DNA of 64,000 nt from Gemmatimonadota bacterium. GTDB lineage: Bacteria > Gemmatimonadota > Gemmatimonadetes > Longimicrobiales > Gaopeijiaceae. Under the pieces are notes generated by a model. That model was not told the DNA's origin and made no database searches. It saw only the letters and a list, made by a program, of their open reading frames with translations. This document shows, piece after piece, positions 7,312 to 15,664 of this stretch. The stretch spans positions 62,001-126,000 of the forward strand of contig JAWKQN010000004.1 in NCBI GenBank assembly GCA_041390125.1, written 5' to 3'. Numbering within the stretch: position 1 is the first letter of the stretch; each line of letters opens with the position of its first letter. A program made the translations under genes and the position numbers.

Positions 7312-9900
7312 ATGCGACGTTGGCGTGGTGCGGTGGCAGGCGTGGTCCTCCTGACGGCGTGCGGGGGGGAGACCACGGATCCGGCCGCCTGGGTGGAGCC
7401 GGGGATCTCGTCCGAGCTGGCCGAGCTCCGGCAGCGCACGATCTCGGACCTGCGCTATCACCTGGCGCTGTCGGTGCCGACGTCGCGGGCCGAGCCTCTG
7501 GTCGGGCGCATGCTCGTGCGCTTCCGTTGGTCGGGGGTCGCGGGGGAGCCGCTGGTGCTGGACCTCATGGAGCCGGCTGCCCGCGTCCGGGCCGTGCGCC
7601 TGGACGGGAACCCGGTCACCGCCGCGTTCGTGGCCGACCACATCGTCCTCGAGAGCCCTCCGCTGCGCGCCGGCGAGACCCACGAGGTCGATGTGGAGTT
7701 CACGGCGGGGGACGCATCCCTCAACCGCAACGACGACTACCTGTACACCCTGTTCGTGCCGGACCGGGCCCACTTCGCGATCCCCGTGTTCGATCAGCCC
7801 GACCTCAAGGCGCGCCTCACGCTGGAGCTCGACATCCCCGAAGGGTGGGAGGCCGTCGCGAACGGCTCGGAGCAGGCGCGCGAGACGGACGGCGGGCGCA
7901 CGCGCCTCCGGTTCACCGAGACCGCGCCCATCTCCACGTATCTGTTCGCGTTCGCGACCGGCCGCTTCCAGGTCGAGACCCGCGTCCGCTCCGGTCGCAC
8001 GTTGCGCATGTTCCATCGTGAGACGGATGCGGACAAGGTGCGTCGCAACGTGGAGGACGCGTTCGACCTGCACGATCGCGCCCTGAGCTGGCTCGAAGCC
8101 TACACGGAGATCCCCTACCCGTTCGAGAAGTACGATTTCGTGTTGGTGCCCGCGTTCCAGTATGGGGGAATGGAACACCCCGGCGCGGTGTTCTATCGGG
8201 CCGACGGCCTGTTGTTGGACGAGACCCCGACACAGAACCAGTTGCTGGGGCGCGCCAGCGTCATCGCGCACGAGACGGCGCACATGTGGTTCGGTGACCT
8301 CGTCACCATGGCCTGGTTCGACGATGTCTGGCTCAAGGAGGTCTTCGCGAACTTCATGGCCGCGAAGATCGTGGAGCCCAGCTTCCCCGAGGTGGACCAC
8401 GCGCTCCGCTTCCTGCTCGCGCACCATCCTGCCGCCTATGCCATCGATCGCACGCCGGGCGCCAACCCGATCCTCCAGCCCCTGGAGAACCTGCGCGAGG
8501 CCGGGACGCTGTATGGGCCCATCATCTACCAGAAAGCTCCGATCGTGATGAAGCACCTGGAGCGGCGGATGGGTGCGGAGCCGTTCCGCCGGGGCCTGGT
8601 CACGTATCTCGACCGCTATCGCTTCGGGAACGCACGATGGGACGATCTCATCGCCATCCTGGACGACAACAGCGACGAGGACCTGCGGGCGTGGAGTCGC
8701 GTGTGGGTGGAGGAGCCCGGACGGCCCACCGTGCGCGTCGAGCGCACGACCGATGCCATCGTGTTCCGTCAGAGCGATCCCAGCGGGGAGGGGCGGTTGT
8801 GGCCGCAGTACCTCGACGTCTGGCGCGGAGGCGCGGCGGACGCGCTCGAGACGGTGGCCCTGGACGGTGCCGAGGCGCGCCTGCCGGCGGGGGATCCGAC
8901 CTCGCCGCTGCTCCCGATGGCGAGCGGGATCCCCTATGGCCTGTTCGAGCTGGACGACGTGAGCCTGGCCGCGTTGGCGGAAGGGCTGTTCGATCTGCCG
9001 CGTCCGCTCCTGCGGGGCGCGGCCTGGTTGTCGATCTGGGACGCGGGCCTGGAAGGCCGGGTGCGCCGGGATCGCCTGCTCGAGCTCGCGCTCGAGGGCG
9101 TCCGGCGCGAGCGCAACGAATTGATCTTCGCACGGGTGGCGTCCGACCTGGACGAGGCGTTCTGGCGCTTCCTGCCTCCGGTCGCGCGCGCGGAGTGGGC
9201 GCCGCGGGTCGAAGCGGCGCTGCGTGCCCGGATCGATTCCGACGACCCCGTGACGCTGCGCGCGACGGCGCTGCGCACGCTCGTGTCCGTGGCCACGACG
9301 GACGAGGGGGCGGCGTTCCTGCGCGGGCTCTGGGAGGGGAGCGTCGACGTGCGTGGCGTCCCGCTCTCCGAGAACGACCGCACGCGGATCGCGCTCGAGC
9401 TGGCGGTGCGCGAGGTGGACGGCTGGGAGGCGCTGCTCGACCGCGAGGCGGAGCGGATCACCAATCCCGACCGGCAGCAGCGCTTCGCGTTCGTCCGGCA
9501 GGCGCTCGACGCGGACGGAGAGGCGCGGGCCACGTTCTTCCTGTCGTTGGCCGAGCCCGCCCGGCGGGAGCAGGAGCCGTGGGTCCTGCAGTCGCTCTCC
9601 TATCTCAACCACCCGCTGCGGCAGCGCAGCGCGCTGGGTTTCGTGACACCCTCGCTCGAGCTCCTGGAGGAGGTCCAGCGCACCGGCGACATCTTCTTCC
9701 CGGCCGGGTGGGTGGGCGCGGTGCTCGGGGGGCACAACACGCCCGAGGCCGTCGCCGAGGTGGACGCCTTCCTGGCGGCACGACCGGCCTATCCGCCCCG
9801 TCTGCGCGCCAAGATCGAGCAGGCGCTCGATCCGTTGCGGCGCGCGGCCGGGATCGCCTGGCCGGCGGGACCGGCACCCGTCGCCGACGGAGACGCCTGA
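7312..9900 (+). CDS. M1 family metallo-aminopeptidase, lipoprotein
   Basis: The 862-residue protein has a lipoprotein signal (MRRWRGAVAGVVLLTACGG, predicted lipid-modified Cys17) and would act at the periplasmic face of a membrane. The M1 zinc site is complete: H320-E-T-A-H324 and, 18 residues on, E343 in WLKEVFANF. The substrate-binding exopeptidase motif reads GGMEH (residues 285-289) instead of the usual GAMEN, a tolerated variant. The C-terminal half is helical, as in ERAP-like M1 enzymes. It should remove N-terminal residues from peptides. The ATG at 7312 follows GAGAGG. The stop shares its A with the start of the next gene (TGATG), so the two are coupled. Confidence 0.92.
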   Translation: MRRWRGAVAGVVLLTACGGETTDPAAWVEPGISSELAELRQRTISDLRYHLALSVPTSRAEPLVGRMLVRFRWSGVAGEPLVLDLMEPAARVRAVRLDGNPVTAAFVADHIVLESPPLRAGETHEVDVEFTAGDASLNRNDDYLYTLFVPDRAHFAIPVFDQPDLKARLTLELDIPEGWEAVANGSEQARETDGGRTRLRFTETAPISTYLFAFATGRFQVETRVRSGRTLRMFHRETDADKVRRNVEDAFDLHDRALSWLEAYTEIPYPFEKYDFVLVPAFQYGGMEHPGAVFYRADGLLLDETPTQNQLLGRASVIAHETAHMWFGDLVTMAWFDDVWLKEVFANFMAAKIVEPSFPEVDHALRFLLAHHPAAYAIDRTPGANPILQPLENLREAGTLYGPIIYQKAPIVMKHLERRMGAEPFRRGLVTYLDRYRFGNARWDDLIAILDDNSDEDLRAWSRVWVEEPGRPTVRVERTTDAIVFRQSDPSGEGRLWPQYLDVWRGGAADALETVALDGAEARLPAGDPTSPLLPMASGIPYGLFELDDVSLAALAEGLFDLPRPLLRGAAWLSIWDAGLEGRVRRDRLLELALEGVRRERNELIFARVASDLDEAFWRFLPPVARAEWAPRVEAALRARIDSDDPVTLRATALRTLVSVATTDEGAAFLRGLWEGSVDVRGVPLSENDRTRIALELAVREVDGWEALLDREAERITNPDRQQRFAFVRQALDADGEARATFFLSLAEPARREQEPWVLQSLSYLNHPLRQRSALGFVTPSLELLEEVQRTGDIFFPAGWVGAVLGGHNTPEAVAEVDAFLAARPAYPPRLRAKIEQALDPLRRAAGIAWPAGPAPVADGDA

Positions 9901-11831
9901 TGCGCGCCGCCCGCGTCGTGGCGGTCGGGTTGGCGCTGGCCGCCTGTCAGGCGGCGCAGGTCGGGCGGCGGGACGACGCCCTCCTGGAGCGGGCCGACCT
10001 GCAGCGCGTGGTGGAAGCCGGGCACGCACGCAACGCCGCCGCATTGATGGAGGCCACGGCCGACGGCGATGCCGCGGTGCGCCGGCGGGCCGCGCTCGGC
10101 CTGGCGGCGACCCGCGCGCGAGCCGCGGCGGAGGCGCTCGCCGCCCTCCTGGACGACCCCGCCCCCGACGTGCGCGGGGCTGCCGCCTTCGCGCTGGGCC
10201 AGCTGCGTGATCCGACCCGCGTGCCCGTGCTCGAGCAGGCGCTGGCGCGGGAGGACGATCCCGAGGTGCGGCCGCGGCTGATCGAGGCGTTGGGGCGCAG
10301 CGGGGGACCGGCCGCGCTGCGTGCGCTCCTCGCGCTCGACGCGCGACCCGCCGAGACGGCCGCCGTCACGCTGGCCCTGGCCCGGCTGGGTCTCGCGGGT
10401 ACGGTGTCGGAGGCCTCCTTGCAGCGGCTGGCGGACGCGCTGACCGCAGCCGACCCGGGCGTACGGGAGCGGGCGGCCTGGTTCTTCGGGCGGGTCGGCA
10501 CGCCGACGCTGTGGGCGCCGCTGGCTCCCCGCCTGCGTACCGCCCTGGATGGGCTGGACGCCGACGATCCGGCGGCGGGGCCACTCATGGCCGCCCTGGC
10601 GCGGCTGGGTGACACGTCCGACACCCCGCGCTTCCTGTTCTGGGTGGTCGAGGGGGCGGACTGGCGCAGCCGTTTCCAGGCCGTCAACGCGCTCACCCCC
10701 CGGGTGGACGATCCCCGTGTCCGGCAGCCGCTCTTCGCGGCCCTCGACGACCCCGCTCCCCACGTCCGGGTCGCGGCGGCCACGGCGCTGTCGACCCTGG
10801 CCGCCCCGACGGACGAGGAGATGGGCCGCCTCGAGTCCTGGCTGGGGGCGGAGCCCCGCGAGGCCGCGACGGCGTATCCGCTGCTCGCCGCCTTCACGAC
10901 GCGGGGCCGGGCGGAGGTGGCGCGCCGGTGGTTGTCCGGACGTCCGGACGCGACGGCCGCGGATACCGCGGCTGCGGTTGCGGCGTTGGTGCTCGCGCCC
11001 GGCGAGCCGGGCTTCGCGGCGGCGCTGGAGGGGGCGCGGCGGGGAGGATCGGTGGCGGCCCGCTCGCTGGAGGCCCTGGGAGACCGCTGGGGTCAGGACC
11101 GCCTGGTGGAGGCGCGGTTGGAGCGCCTGGCACCGGTCCTGGAGCAGGCCCTGGCCGGGGCGCCGGCGGTCGCGCTCGCGGCGGCCAGCCTGCTGTCGGA
11201 CGAGGCCTTCCGGCCGTGGATCCACGAGGAGGTGCTGCGGGAGCGCGCCCGCGTGGCCGATCCGGTGGCGGACGCCGTCGTGCTGTCCATCCTGCGCGAG
11301 ATCCTGGGCGGCCTGGGCGCTTCGTTGGAGGGTCTCCCGACGCCCGCGGCGCCTCCGGTTCGTGCCATCGATTGGGATGCGGCCCGTCGCTGGGGCCGGA
11401 CGCCCCGCCTCGTCCTGGAGACCGAGCGGGGGCGCATCGAGGTGGAGCTGGACCTGGGGGCCGCGCCCCTGACGGTCGAGTCGATGGCCACCCTGGCCGC
11501 CAGCGGCGCCCTGGACGGGAGCTCCTTCCATCGGGTGGTGCCCGGCTTCGTGGCGCAGGGCGGGGACGTGAGCGGCAGACAGGGACTGGGCGGGCCGGGC
11601 TACCGCATCCCCACCGAGCCGTCCCTCCAGGGATTCGAGCGCGGCGCGATCGGGATGGCGTCGGCCGGCCCGGACACGGAGGGATCGCAGTTCTTCCTCA
11701 TGCAGGGTCCGGCCTGGCACCTCGACGGCGACTACACCGTGTTCGGACGCGTCGTGGACGGCATGGACGTGGTCGACCGGCTCCTGCAGGGCGACCGCAT
11801 CGTGCACGCCTCGGTGGAGCCGTCCGGCTAG
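9900..11831 (+). CDS. HEAT-repeat / cyclophilin peptidyl-prolyl isomerase fusion lipoprotein
   Basis: The 643-residue product begins with a lipobox (MRAARVVAVGLALAAC, Cys16). Residues about 35-460 are HEAT/PBS-lyase-like helical repeats, with phrases such as LLDDPAPDVRGAAAFALGQL and ALDDPAPHVRVAAATALSTL. Residues about 485-640 form a cyclophilin domain: SSFHRVVPGFVAQGGD, GSQFFLMQGPAWHLDGDYTVFG and VVDGMDVVDRL. These contain the catalytic-Arg (FHRVVPGF) and Gln/Phe (SQFF) positions of active enzymes. It probably assists folding of proteins outside the cytoplasm, with the repeats as a protein-binding platform. It is translationally coupled to the aminopeptidase gene. Confidence 0.88.
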   Translation: MRAARVVAVGLALAACQAAQVGRRDDALLERADLQRVVEAGHARNAAALMEATADGDAAVRRRAALGLAATRARAAAEALAALLDDPAPDVRGAAAFALGQLRDPTRVPVLEQALAREDDPEVRPRLIEALGRSGGPAALRALLALDARPAETAAVTLALARLGLAGTVSEASLQRLADALTAADPGVRERAAWFFGRVGTPTLWAPLAPRLRTALDGLDADDPAAGPLMAALARLGDTSDTPRFLFWVVEGADWRSRFQAVNALTPRVDDPRVRQPLFAALDDPAPHVRVAAATALSTLAAPTDEEMGRLESWLGAEPREAATAYPLLAAFTTRGRAEVARRWLSGRPDATAADTAAAVAALVLAPGEPGFAAALEGARRGGSVAARSLEALGDRWGQDRLVEARLERLAPVLEQALAGAPAVALAAASLLSDEAFRPWIHEEVLRERARVADPVADAVVLSILREILGGLGASLEGLPTPAAPPVRAIDWDAARRWGRTPRLVLETERGRIEVELDLGAAPLTVESMATLAASGALDGSSFHRVVPGFVAQGGDVSGRQGLGGPGYRIPTEPSLQGFERGAIGMASAGPDTEGSQFFLMQGPAWHLDGDYTVFGRVVDGMDVVDRLLQGDRIVHASVEPSG

Positions 11832-11850
11832 CGGACGTCCGGCCTGCCCC

Positions 11851-11941
11851 TGGCCCCTCCGGTTGGCGATGCCCGGCCTCCCGCCGGCCTCTCCTGGCCC
11901 CTCCGGTTGGCCGACGCCCGGCCTCCGCCCCCGGCCTCTCC
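11851..11941. repeat. Two tandem 44-47-bp direct repeats
   Basis: The unit beginning CTGGCCCCTCCGGTTGGC occurs at 11851-11894 and again at 11895-11941 with a few changes, in the gap between the cyclophilin fusion gene and the TetR regulator. The surrounding 11832-12110 is strongly C-rich on the plus strand and shows no supported gene. A third degenerate copy may follow to about 12010. Confidence 0.7.
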
Positions 11942-12110
11942 CGCGGAGGGATCCTGGCCTCCCCGATCCGGCCTGTCCCGCGGACGGACCCGCCCCCCCT
12001 CCGGCCCCTCCCCGCGGAAACCCTGCGGCCCGCCCTGCCGTAGGTGAGGGCCGTTCACCCGTCTTTGGTCGGGGATGGCCGACTCCCCGTTGAATACGCC
12101 CGAACCCGCG

Positions 12111-12125
12111 GTTAACATTGTTCAC
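12111..12125. promoter_or_regulatory. Operator-like palindrome abutting the tetR start
   Basis: GTTAACATTGTTCAC is a near-perfect inverted repeat (GTTAACA-T-TGTTCAC, one mismatch) ending exactly before the ATG of the TetR-family gene. Its reverse complement matches the site at 12800-12814 in 12 of 15 positions. Position and symmetry suggest an autoregulatory operator. It is also one of the few A/T-rich spots nearby, so it may overlap a promoter. That TetR binds here is inference. Confidence 0.6.
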
Positions 12126-12785
12126 ATGAGTGAGATTCAACGACGCAAGATCCTGCGCTGCGCCTGTGATCTGTACCTGAAGGACGGGCTGGAGGGCTTC
12201 TCGATGCGGAAGCTGGCCCGCTCGGTGGGGGTCACGGCGCCGGCGCTCTACCGGCATTTCCGCAGTCGCGAGGGGGTCCTCGTCGCGATGATGGGAGAGG
12301 CCCACCAGCTCCAGGCCCAGTACCTGTACCGCTCCCTCCAGGGGCGGACCCCGGCGGAACGGCTGGAGCGGGCCGCCGCGGAGTACCTGAGCTTCGCGAC
12401 CGAGCACCCCGAGATGTACGAGATGCTCTATGTCGCCCCCCATCACCTGGGCCTGGGCGAGTTGCCCCCCGAGGTGGCCGAGGTGGCCGCCGCCACCGGC
12501 CGCTTCTGGCAGGACCGGGTCCGCGAGGGCATGGAGGCGGGAATCCTGGCCAAGGGGGACCCGGACGCGGTGGGTCTGACGTTGTGGGCGCACGCCCACG
12601 GCTTCGTGACCATCCATCTGCGCGGCATCTGCCCGGTGATGGAGCGCGGTGACCTGGTCGAGCGCTTCCGGGAGTCCTCACGGCGCCTCCTCAACGGCCT
12701 GGGAGGCCCGGCCTGGGAGGAGCGCAAGGCCGGAGAGGAGCCGCCGCAGGGCCGGCGGGAGAGGCCGGCGCGCAAAGCCAGTTGA
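12126..12785 (+). CDS. TetR-family transcriptional regulator of the efflux operon
   Basis: The 219-residue protein has the TetR N-terminal DNA-binding domain (IQRRKILRCACDLYLKDG, then FSMRKLARSVGVTAPALYRHF as helix-turn-helix) and a helical ligand-binding C-terminal domain of the WHG type (CPVMERGDLVERF). It probably represses the downstream TolC-MFP-RND operon and itself. The ATG at 12126 puts the helix-turn-helix at the usual distance from the N-terminus, but it has no Shine-Dalgarno and directly follows an operator-like palindrome, suggesting leaderless translation. An in-frame ATG at 12075 would add 17 residues. The C-terminal 25 residues are basic and look disordered. Confidence 0.87.
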   Translation: MSEIQRRKILRCACDLYLKDGLEGFSMRKLARSVGVTAPALYRHFRSREGVLVAMMGEAHQLQAQYLYRSLQGRTPAERLERAAAEYLSFATEHPEMYEMLYVAPHHLGLGELPPEVAEVAAATGRFWQDRVREGMEAGILAKGDPDAVGLTLWAHAHGFVTIHLRGICPVMERGDLVERFRESSRRLLNGLGGPAWEERKAGEEPPQGRRERPARKAS

Positions 12786-12799
12786 GGGGCCCCGAAGAT

Positions 12800-12814
12800 G
12801 TGAACATCGTAAAC
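12800..12814. promoter_or_regulatory. Second operator-like site, before the efflux operon
   Basis: GTGAACATCGTAAAC lies between the tetR stop and the TolC-like gene. It matches the reverse complement of the 12111-12125 palindrome in 12 of 15 positions; its own dyad is weaker (about 4 of 7 positions). It is well placed for repressor control of the pump operon. The rest of the 12786-12940 gap includes a small stem (CGTGGA/TCCACG, 12925-12939) that encloses the likely ribosome binding site of the next gene. Confidence 0.5.
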
Positions 12815-12940
12815 GGCAGGTGAAACGAGGGGCGGGCGGTGCCCGTACGGACACCCGCAGGACGCAGGACGCAGGGTGGGGGAGATGGGTGGTGGAACCG
12901 AACCGAACGAAGAATCCAGAGATCCGTGGAGAATCCACGC

Positions 12941-14485
12941 ATGAATAGAAGGGCCGGACGGGAGCCGCTCCTGTCCCAGGTCGGGAGCGCTCCGCGTCCC
13001 GACGTCCGTGAACGGTTGATCGTCCTCGCGGTCCTGACCGTGACCGCACTCGCCGCCCTTTTCCTGGGCGTGCGCGATCTGCTGGCCCAGACACCCGAGC
13101 AGGTGCTGTCCCTGCCGCAGGTGATCGACCTGGCGCTCGAGCGCAACCGTGAGGTCCAGGTCGCCGACCTGGGGTACCGGGTGGCCGAGGAGCAGGTCTC
13201 CGAAGCCTGGTCGAACGTGTACCCGCAGATCAGTGCCTCGGCCGACTACACACGCAACCTGAAGCCGACCGTGTCCTTCCTGCCGGCCCAGATCTTCGAT
13301 CCGGCGGCGGGTCCCGACGACTACGTGAAGGTGCAGTTCGGCGCGGACAACGCCTGGTCGGCCGCGCTCACGGTGGATCAGCCACTGTTCCGCGCGGGCG
13401 TGTTCGTCGGCGTGGGCGCCGCCGGGCGATTCCGCTCGCTCCAGAGCGAGGTCGTGCGCGGGCAGAAGCAGTCGGTGGTCACGCGCGTGCGAACCACCTA
13501 CTACAATCTGCTCCTCTCCCAGGAACAGCGGCGCCTGACGGCCGAATCGGTCCGTCGGGTGCGGCAGTCCCTGGAGGAGACACGCGCCCTCAACCGTGCG
13601 GGCCTGGCGTCGGAGTACGACGTCCTGCGGCTCGAGGTCGAGCTCGCCAACCTCGAGCCCAACCTGCTCCGTGCGGAGAACCAGGTGCGGGCCGACCGGC
13701 GCGCCCTCGCGGTCGAGCTGGCGCTGGACGAGCCCGAGACCGTGGCCGTGGCGGGTACGCTCGCCGAGATGGACCTGGACGACCCCGCTGGCAACAGCCC
13801 GGCCAACCAGCAGGTGCTGTCCTTCACCGGCGTATCGGACACCGAGTTCCTGGGGCTGGTCGGCGGGGGTGCCACCTTCTCGCTGGAAGGACGGACGGAC
13901 CTGCGCCAGTCGGAGCTGACCGAGGACCTGCGCCGGACCGAGATGCGGCTCGAGCAGGCCGAGTATCTGCCCGAGATCTCGCTGTTCGGTTCCTACGCGG
14001 TCAATGCGCAGCAGAACGGCAGCCCCGATTTCTTCGGCAGCGGCGAGACCCAGCGCGCCACCTCGGCCTTCGCGGGGGTCCGCGTGTCGGTCCCGGTGTT
14101 CACGGGGTTCCGACGTGACGCGCGGATCGACCAGAAGCGGGCGGCGCTGCGTCAGGCGGAGACGCAGACCCGGCTCATGGTCGACCAGGCACGCAGCCAG
14201 ACGGAGTCGCTGGTGGAGCAGGCCCAGGAGGCGCGTCAGCGGGCCATGGGGCAGAGCCTCGCGGTGCAGCAGGCGCGACGCGGCTTCCAGATCGCCTCGG
14301 CGCAGTTCCGCGAGGGGCTGAGCAGTCAGCTGGAGCTCACCGATTCCGAGGTGGCGCTCCGCCAGAGCGAGTTCAACTACGCGCAGGCGGTATACGACTA
14401 CCTGGTGGCGCGCGCCCGTCTCGACGAGGCGTTGGGGCGGGTGCCGGGCGTGGACGCAGGTCAGATGGCGCAGGCAGGCTCATGA
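12941..14485 (+). CDS. TolC-family outer membrane efflux protein
   Basis: The 514-residue protein has the duplicated coiled-coil organisation of TolC/OEP channels. Long heptad-rich helices such as TYYNLLLSQEQRRLTAES plus a second set near the C-terminus (SLAVQQARRGFQIASAQFRE and FNYAQAVYDYLVARARLDEA) flank two barrel strand segments (VKVQFGADNAWSAALTVDQP and FAGVRVSVPVFTGF). A signal peptide (VLAVLTVTALAALFLG) precedes LAQTPEQ. It provides the outer membrane duct of the pump. ATG 12941 is used because upstream in-frame codons overlap the regulatory region. It overlaps the adaptor gene by 4 bp (ATGA). Confidence 0.9.
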   Translation: MNRRAGREPLLSQVGSAPRPDVRERLIVLAVLTVTALAALFLGVRDLLAQTPEQVLSLPQVIDLALERNREVQVADLGYRVAEEQVSEAWSNVYPQISASADYTRNLKPTVSFLPAQIFDPAAGPDDYVKVQFGADNAWSAALTVDQPLFRAGVFVGVGAAGRFRSLQSEVVRGQKQSVVTRVRTTYYNLLLSQEQRRLTAESVRRVRQSLEETRALNRAGLASEYDVLRLEVELANLEPNLLRAENQVRADRRALAVELALDEPETVAVAGTLAEMDLDDPAGNSPANQQVLSFTGVSDTEFLGLVGGGATFSLEGRTDLRQSELTEDLRRTEMRLEQAEYLPEISLFGSYAVNAQQNGSPDFFGSGETQRATSAFAGVRVSVPVFTGFRRDARIDQKRAALRQAETQTRLMVDQARSQTESLVEQAQEARQRAMGQSLAVQQARRGFQIASAQFREGLSSQLELTDSEVALRQSEFNYAQAVYDYLVARARLDEALGRVPGVDAGQMAQAGS

Positions 14486-15600
14486 CGAACCGAACCACAG
14501 GGAACATCCCGATGACGATAGAGGTGAAGCGGCGTTCGGCCTGGGGCGTGCTGGCCCTGGTGCTGGCCGTCGGGGCGTGCGGTGGAAGCGCCGAGGCGGG
14601 GGCCAGCGACGAGGCCAATGCGGAGCCCGGGTTCCAGCGCATCATCAACGTGCAGGTGAGCCCGATCCAGCCGACGGCGTTCGACGAGGAGATCCGGCTC
14701 ACGGGTACGGTCGAGGCCAACCGCGACGTGATCATCTCCGCGGAGGAAGGCGGCGTGATCCGCGAGCTCTTCGTCGAGAAGGGCCGTCGCGTGCAGGCCG
14801 GTCAGCCCATCGCCAGGATCGACGACGCCGTGCTCGCGGCGCAGGTGGAACAGGCGAGGGCGCAGGCGCGGCTCGCCGAGGAGACCTGGCAGCGCCGCAA
14901 GCGGCTGTACGAGGAGGACAAGGTCGGATCGGAGCTGGCCTACCTGGAGTCGAAGTACTCGGCCGAGCAGGCGACGGCGAGCCTGCGCTCGCTGGAGGAG
15001 CGGCTCGCGCGTACGACCATCAAGGCGCCGATCGCCGGCATCCTCGAGGATCGACGGGTCGAGGTGGGCACCATGGTCTCGCCCGGAACCCCGGTGGCCC
15101 GTGTGCTTCAGCTCACGCCGGTCAAGGTCGCGGCCGGTGTGCCCGAGAGATACACCCAGGACGTGCGGTCGGGAGACTCCGTCTCCGTGCGCTTCGCCGC
15201 CCTGGGGGGCGACAGCTACACCGGCACGATCAGCTACGTCGGCTCCGCGGTGGATCCGGGCAATCGCACGTTCCCGGTGGAGTTCACGCTCCCGAACCGC
15301 GACGAGGCCATCAAGCCGGAGATGGTGGCGAGCGTCGCCATCCGCAGCCGCCGCGTCGAGGACGCCATCGTCGTGCCGCAGCAGGCGCTCATCCGCGTGG
15401 AGGACGGGTACGTGGTCTTCGTGGCGGAGGATGAAGGGGGCCAGACCGTCGCGCGTCGTCGGACCGTGGACGTCGGTGCCTCCCAGCAGAACCAGGTCCA
15501 GATCCGCTCCGGTCTCGCGGCCGGAGAACGCCTCATCGTGGTCGGACAACAGCAGGTAGCCGAAGGCGATCGCATCCGGATCGTCGACGGCGATTCCTGA
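14482..15600 (+). CDS. RND efflux periplasmic adaptor (membrane fusion protein), lipoprotein
   Basis: The 372-residue HlyD/AcrA-type adaptor has a lipobox (VLALVLAVGACGG, Cys33). A barrel-sandwich half (EAEEGGVIRELFVEKGRRV-type lipoyl segment, about residues 75-105) is followed by a hairpin coiled coil (QVEQARAQARLAEETWQRR to EERLARTTIKAPIAG), the second lipoyl half with ILEDRRVEVGTMVSPGTPV, a beta-barrel, and a membrane-proximal domain near the C-terminus. It bridges the RND pump and the TolC-like channel. Translation is coupled to the TolC-like gene by an ATGA overlap, and the RND gene follows after 64 bp. Confidence 0.92.
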   Translation: MTNRTTGNIPMTIEVKRRSAWGVLALVLAVGACGGSAEAGASDEANAEPGFQRIINVQVSPIQPTAFDEEIRLTGTVEANRDVIISAEEGGVIRELFVEKGRRVQAGQPIARIDDAVLAAQVEQARAQARLAEETWQRRKRLYEEDKVGSELAYLESKYSAEQATASLRSLEERLARTTIKAPIAGILEDRRVEVGTMVSPGTPVARVLQLTPVKVAAGVPERYTQDVRSGDSVSVRFAALGGDSYTGTISYVGSAVDPGNRTFPVEFTLPNRDEAIKPEMVASVAIRSRRVEDAIVVPQQALIRVEDGYVVFVAEDEGGQTVARRRTVDVGASQQNQVQIRSGLAAGERLIVVGQQQVAEGDRIRIVDGDS

Positions 15601-15664
15601 GACGGACCGAAGAGAGACCTCCCTGACGTGTACGCCGCCCCCGGGCGGCCAACGATAGAGATCG

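Noticed and set aside
9789..12617. Minus-strand open frame of about 942 codons opposite the cyclophilin fusion and tetR
   Set aside because: Low-complexity Arg/Gly/Gln-rich translation with no motif; the plus-strand genes have clear domains.
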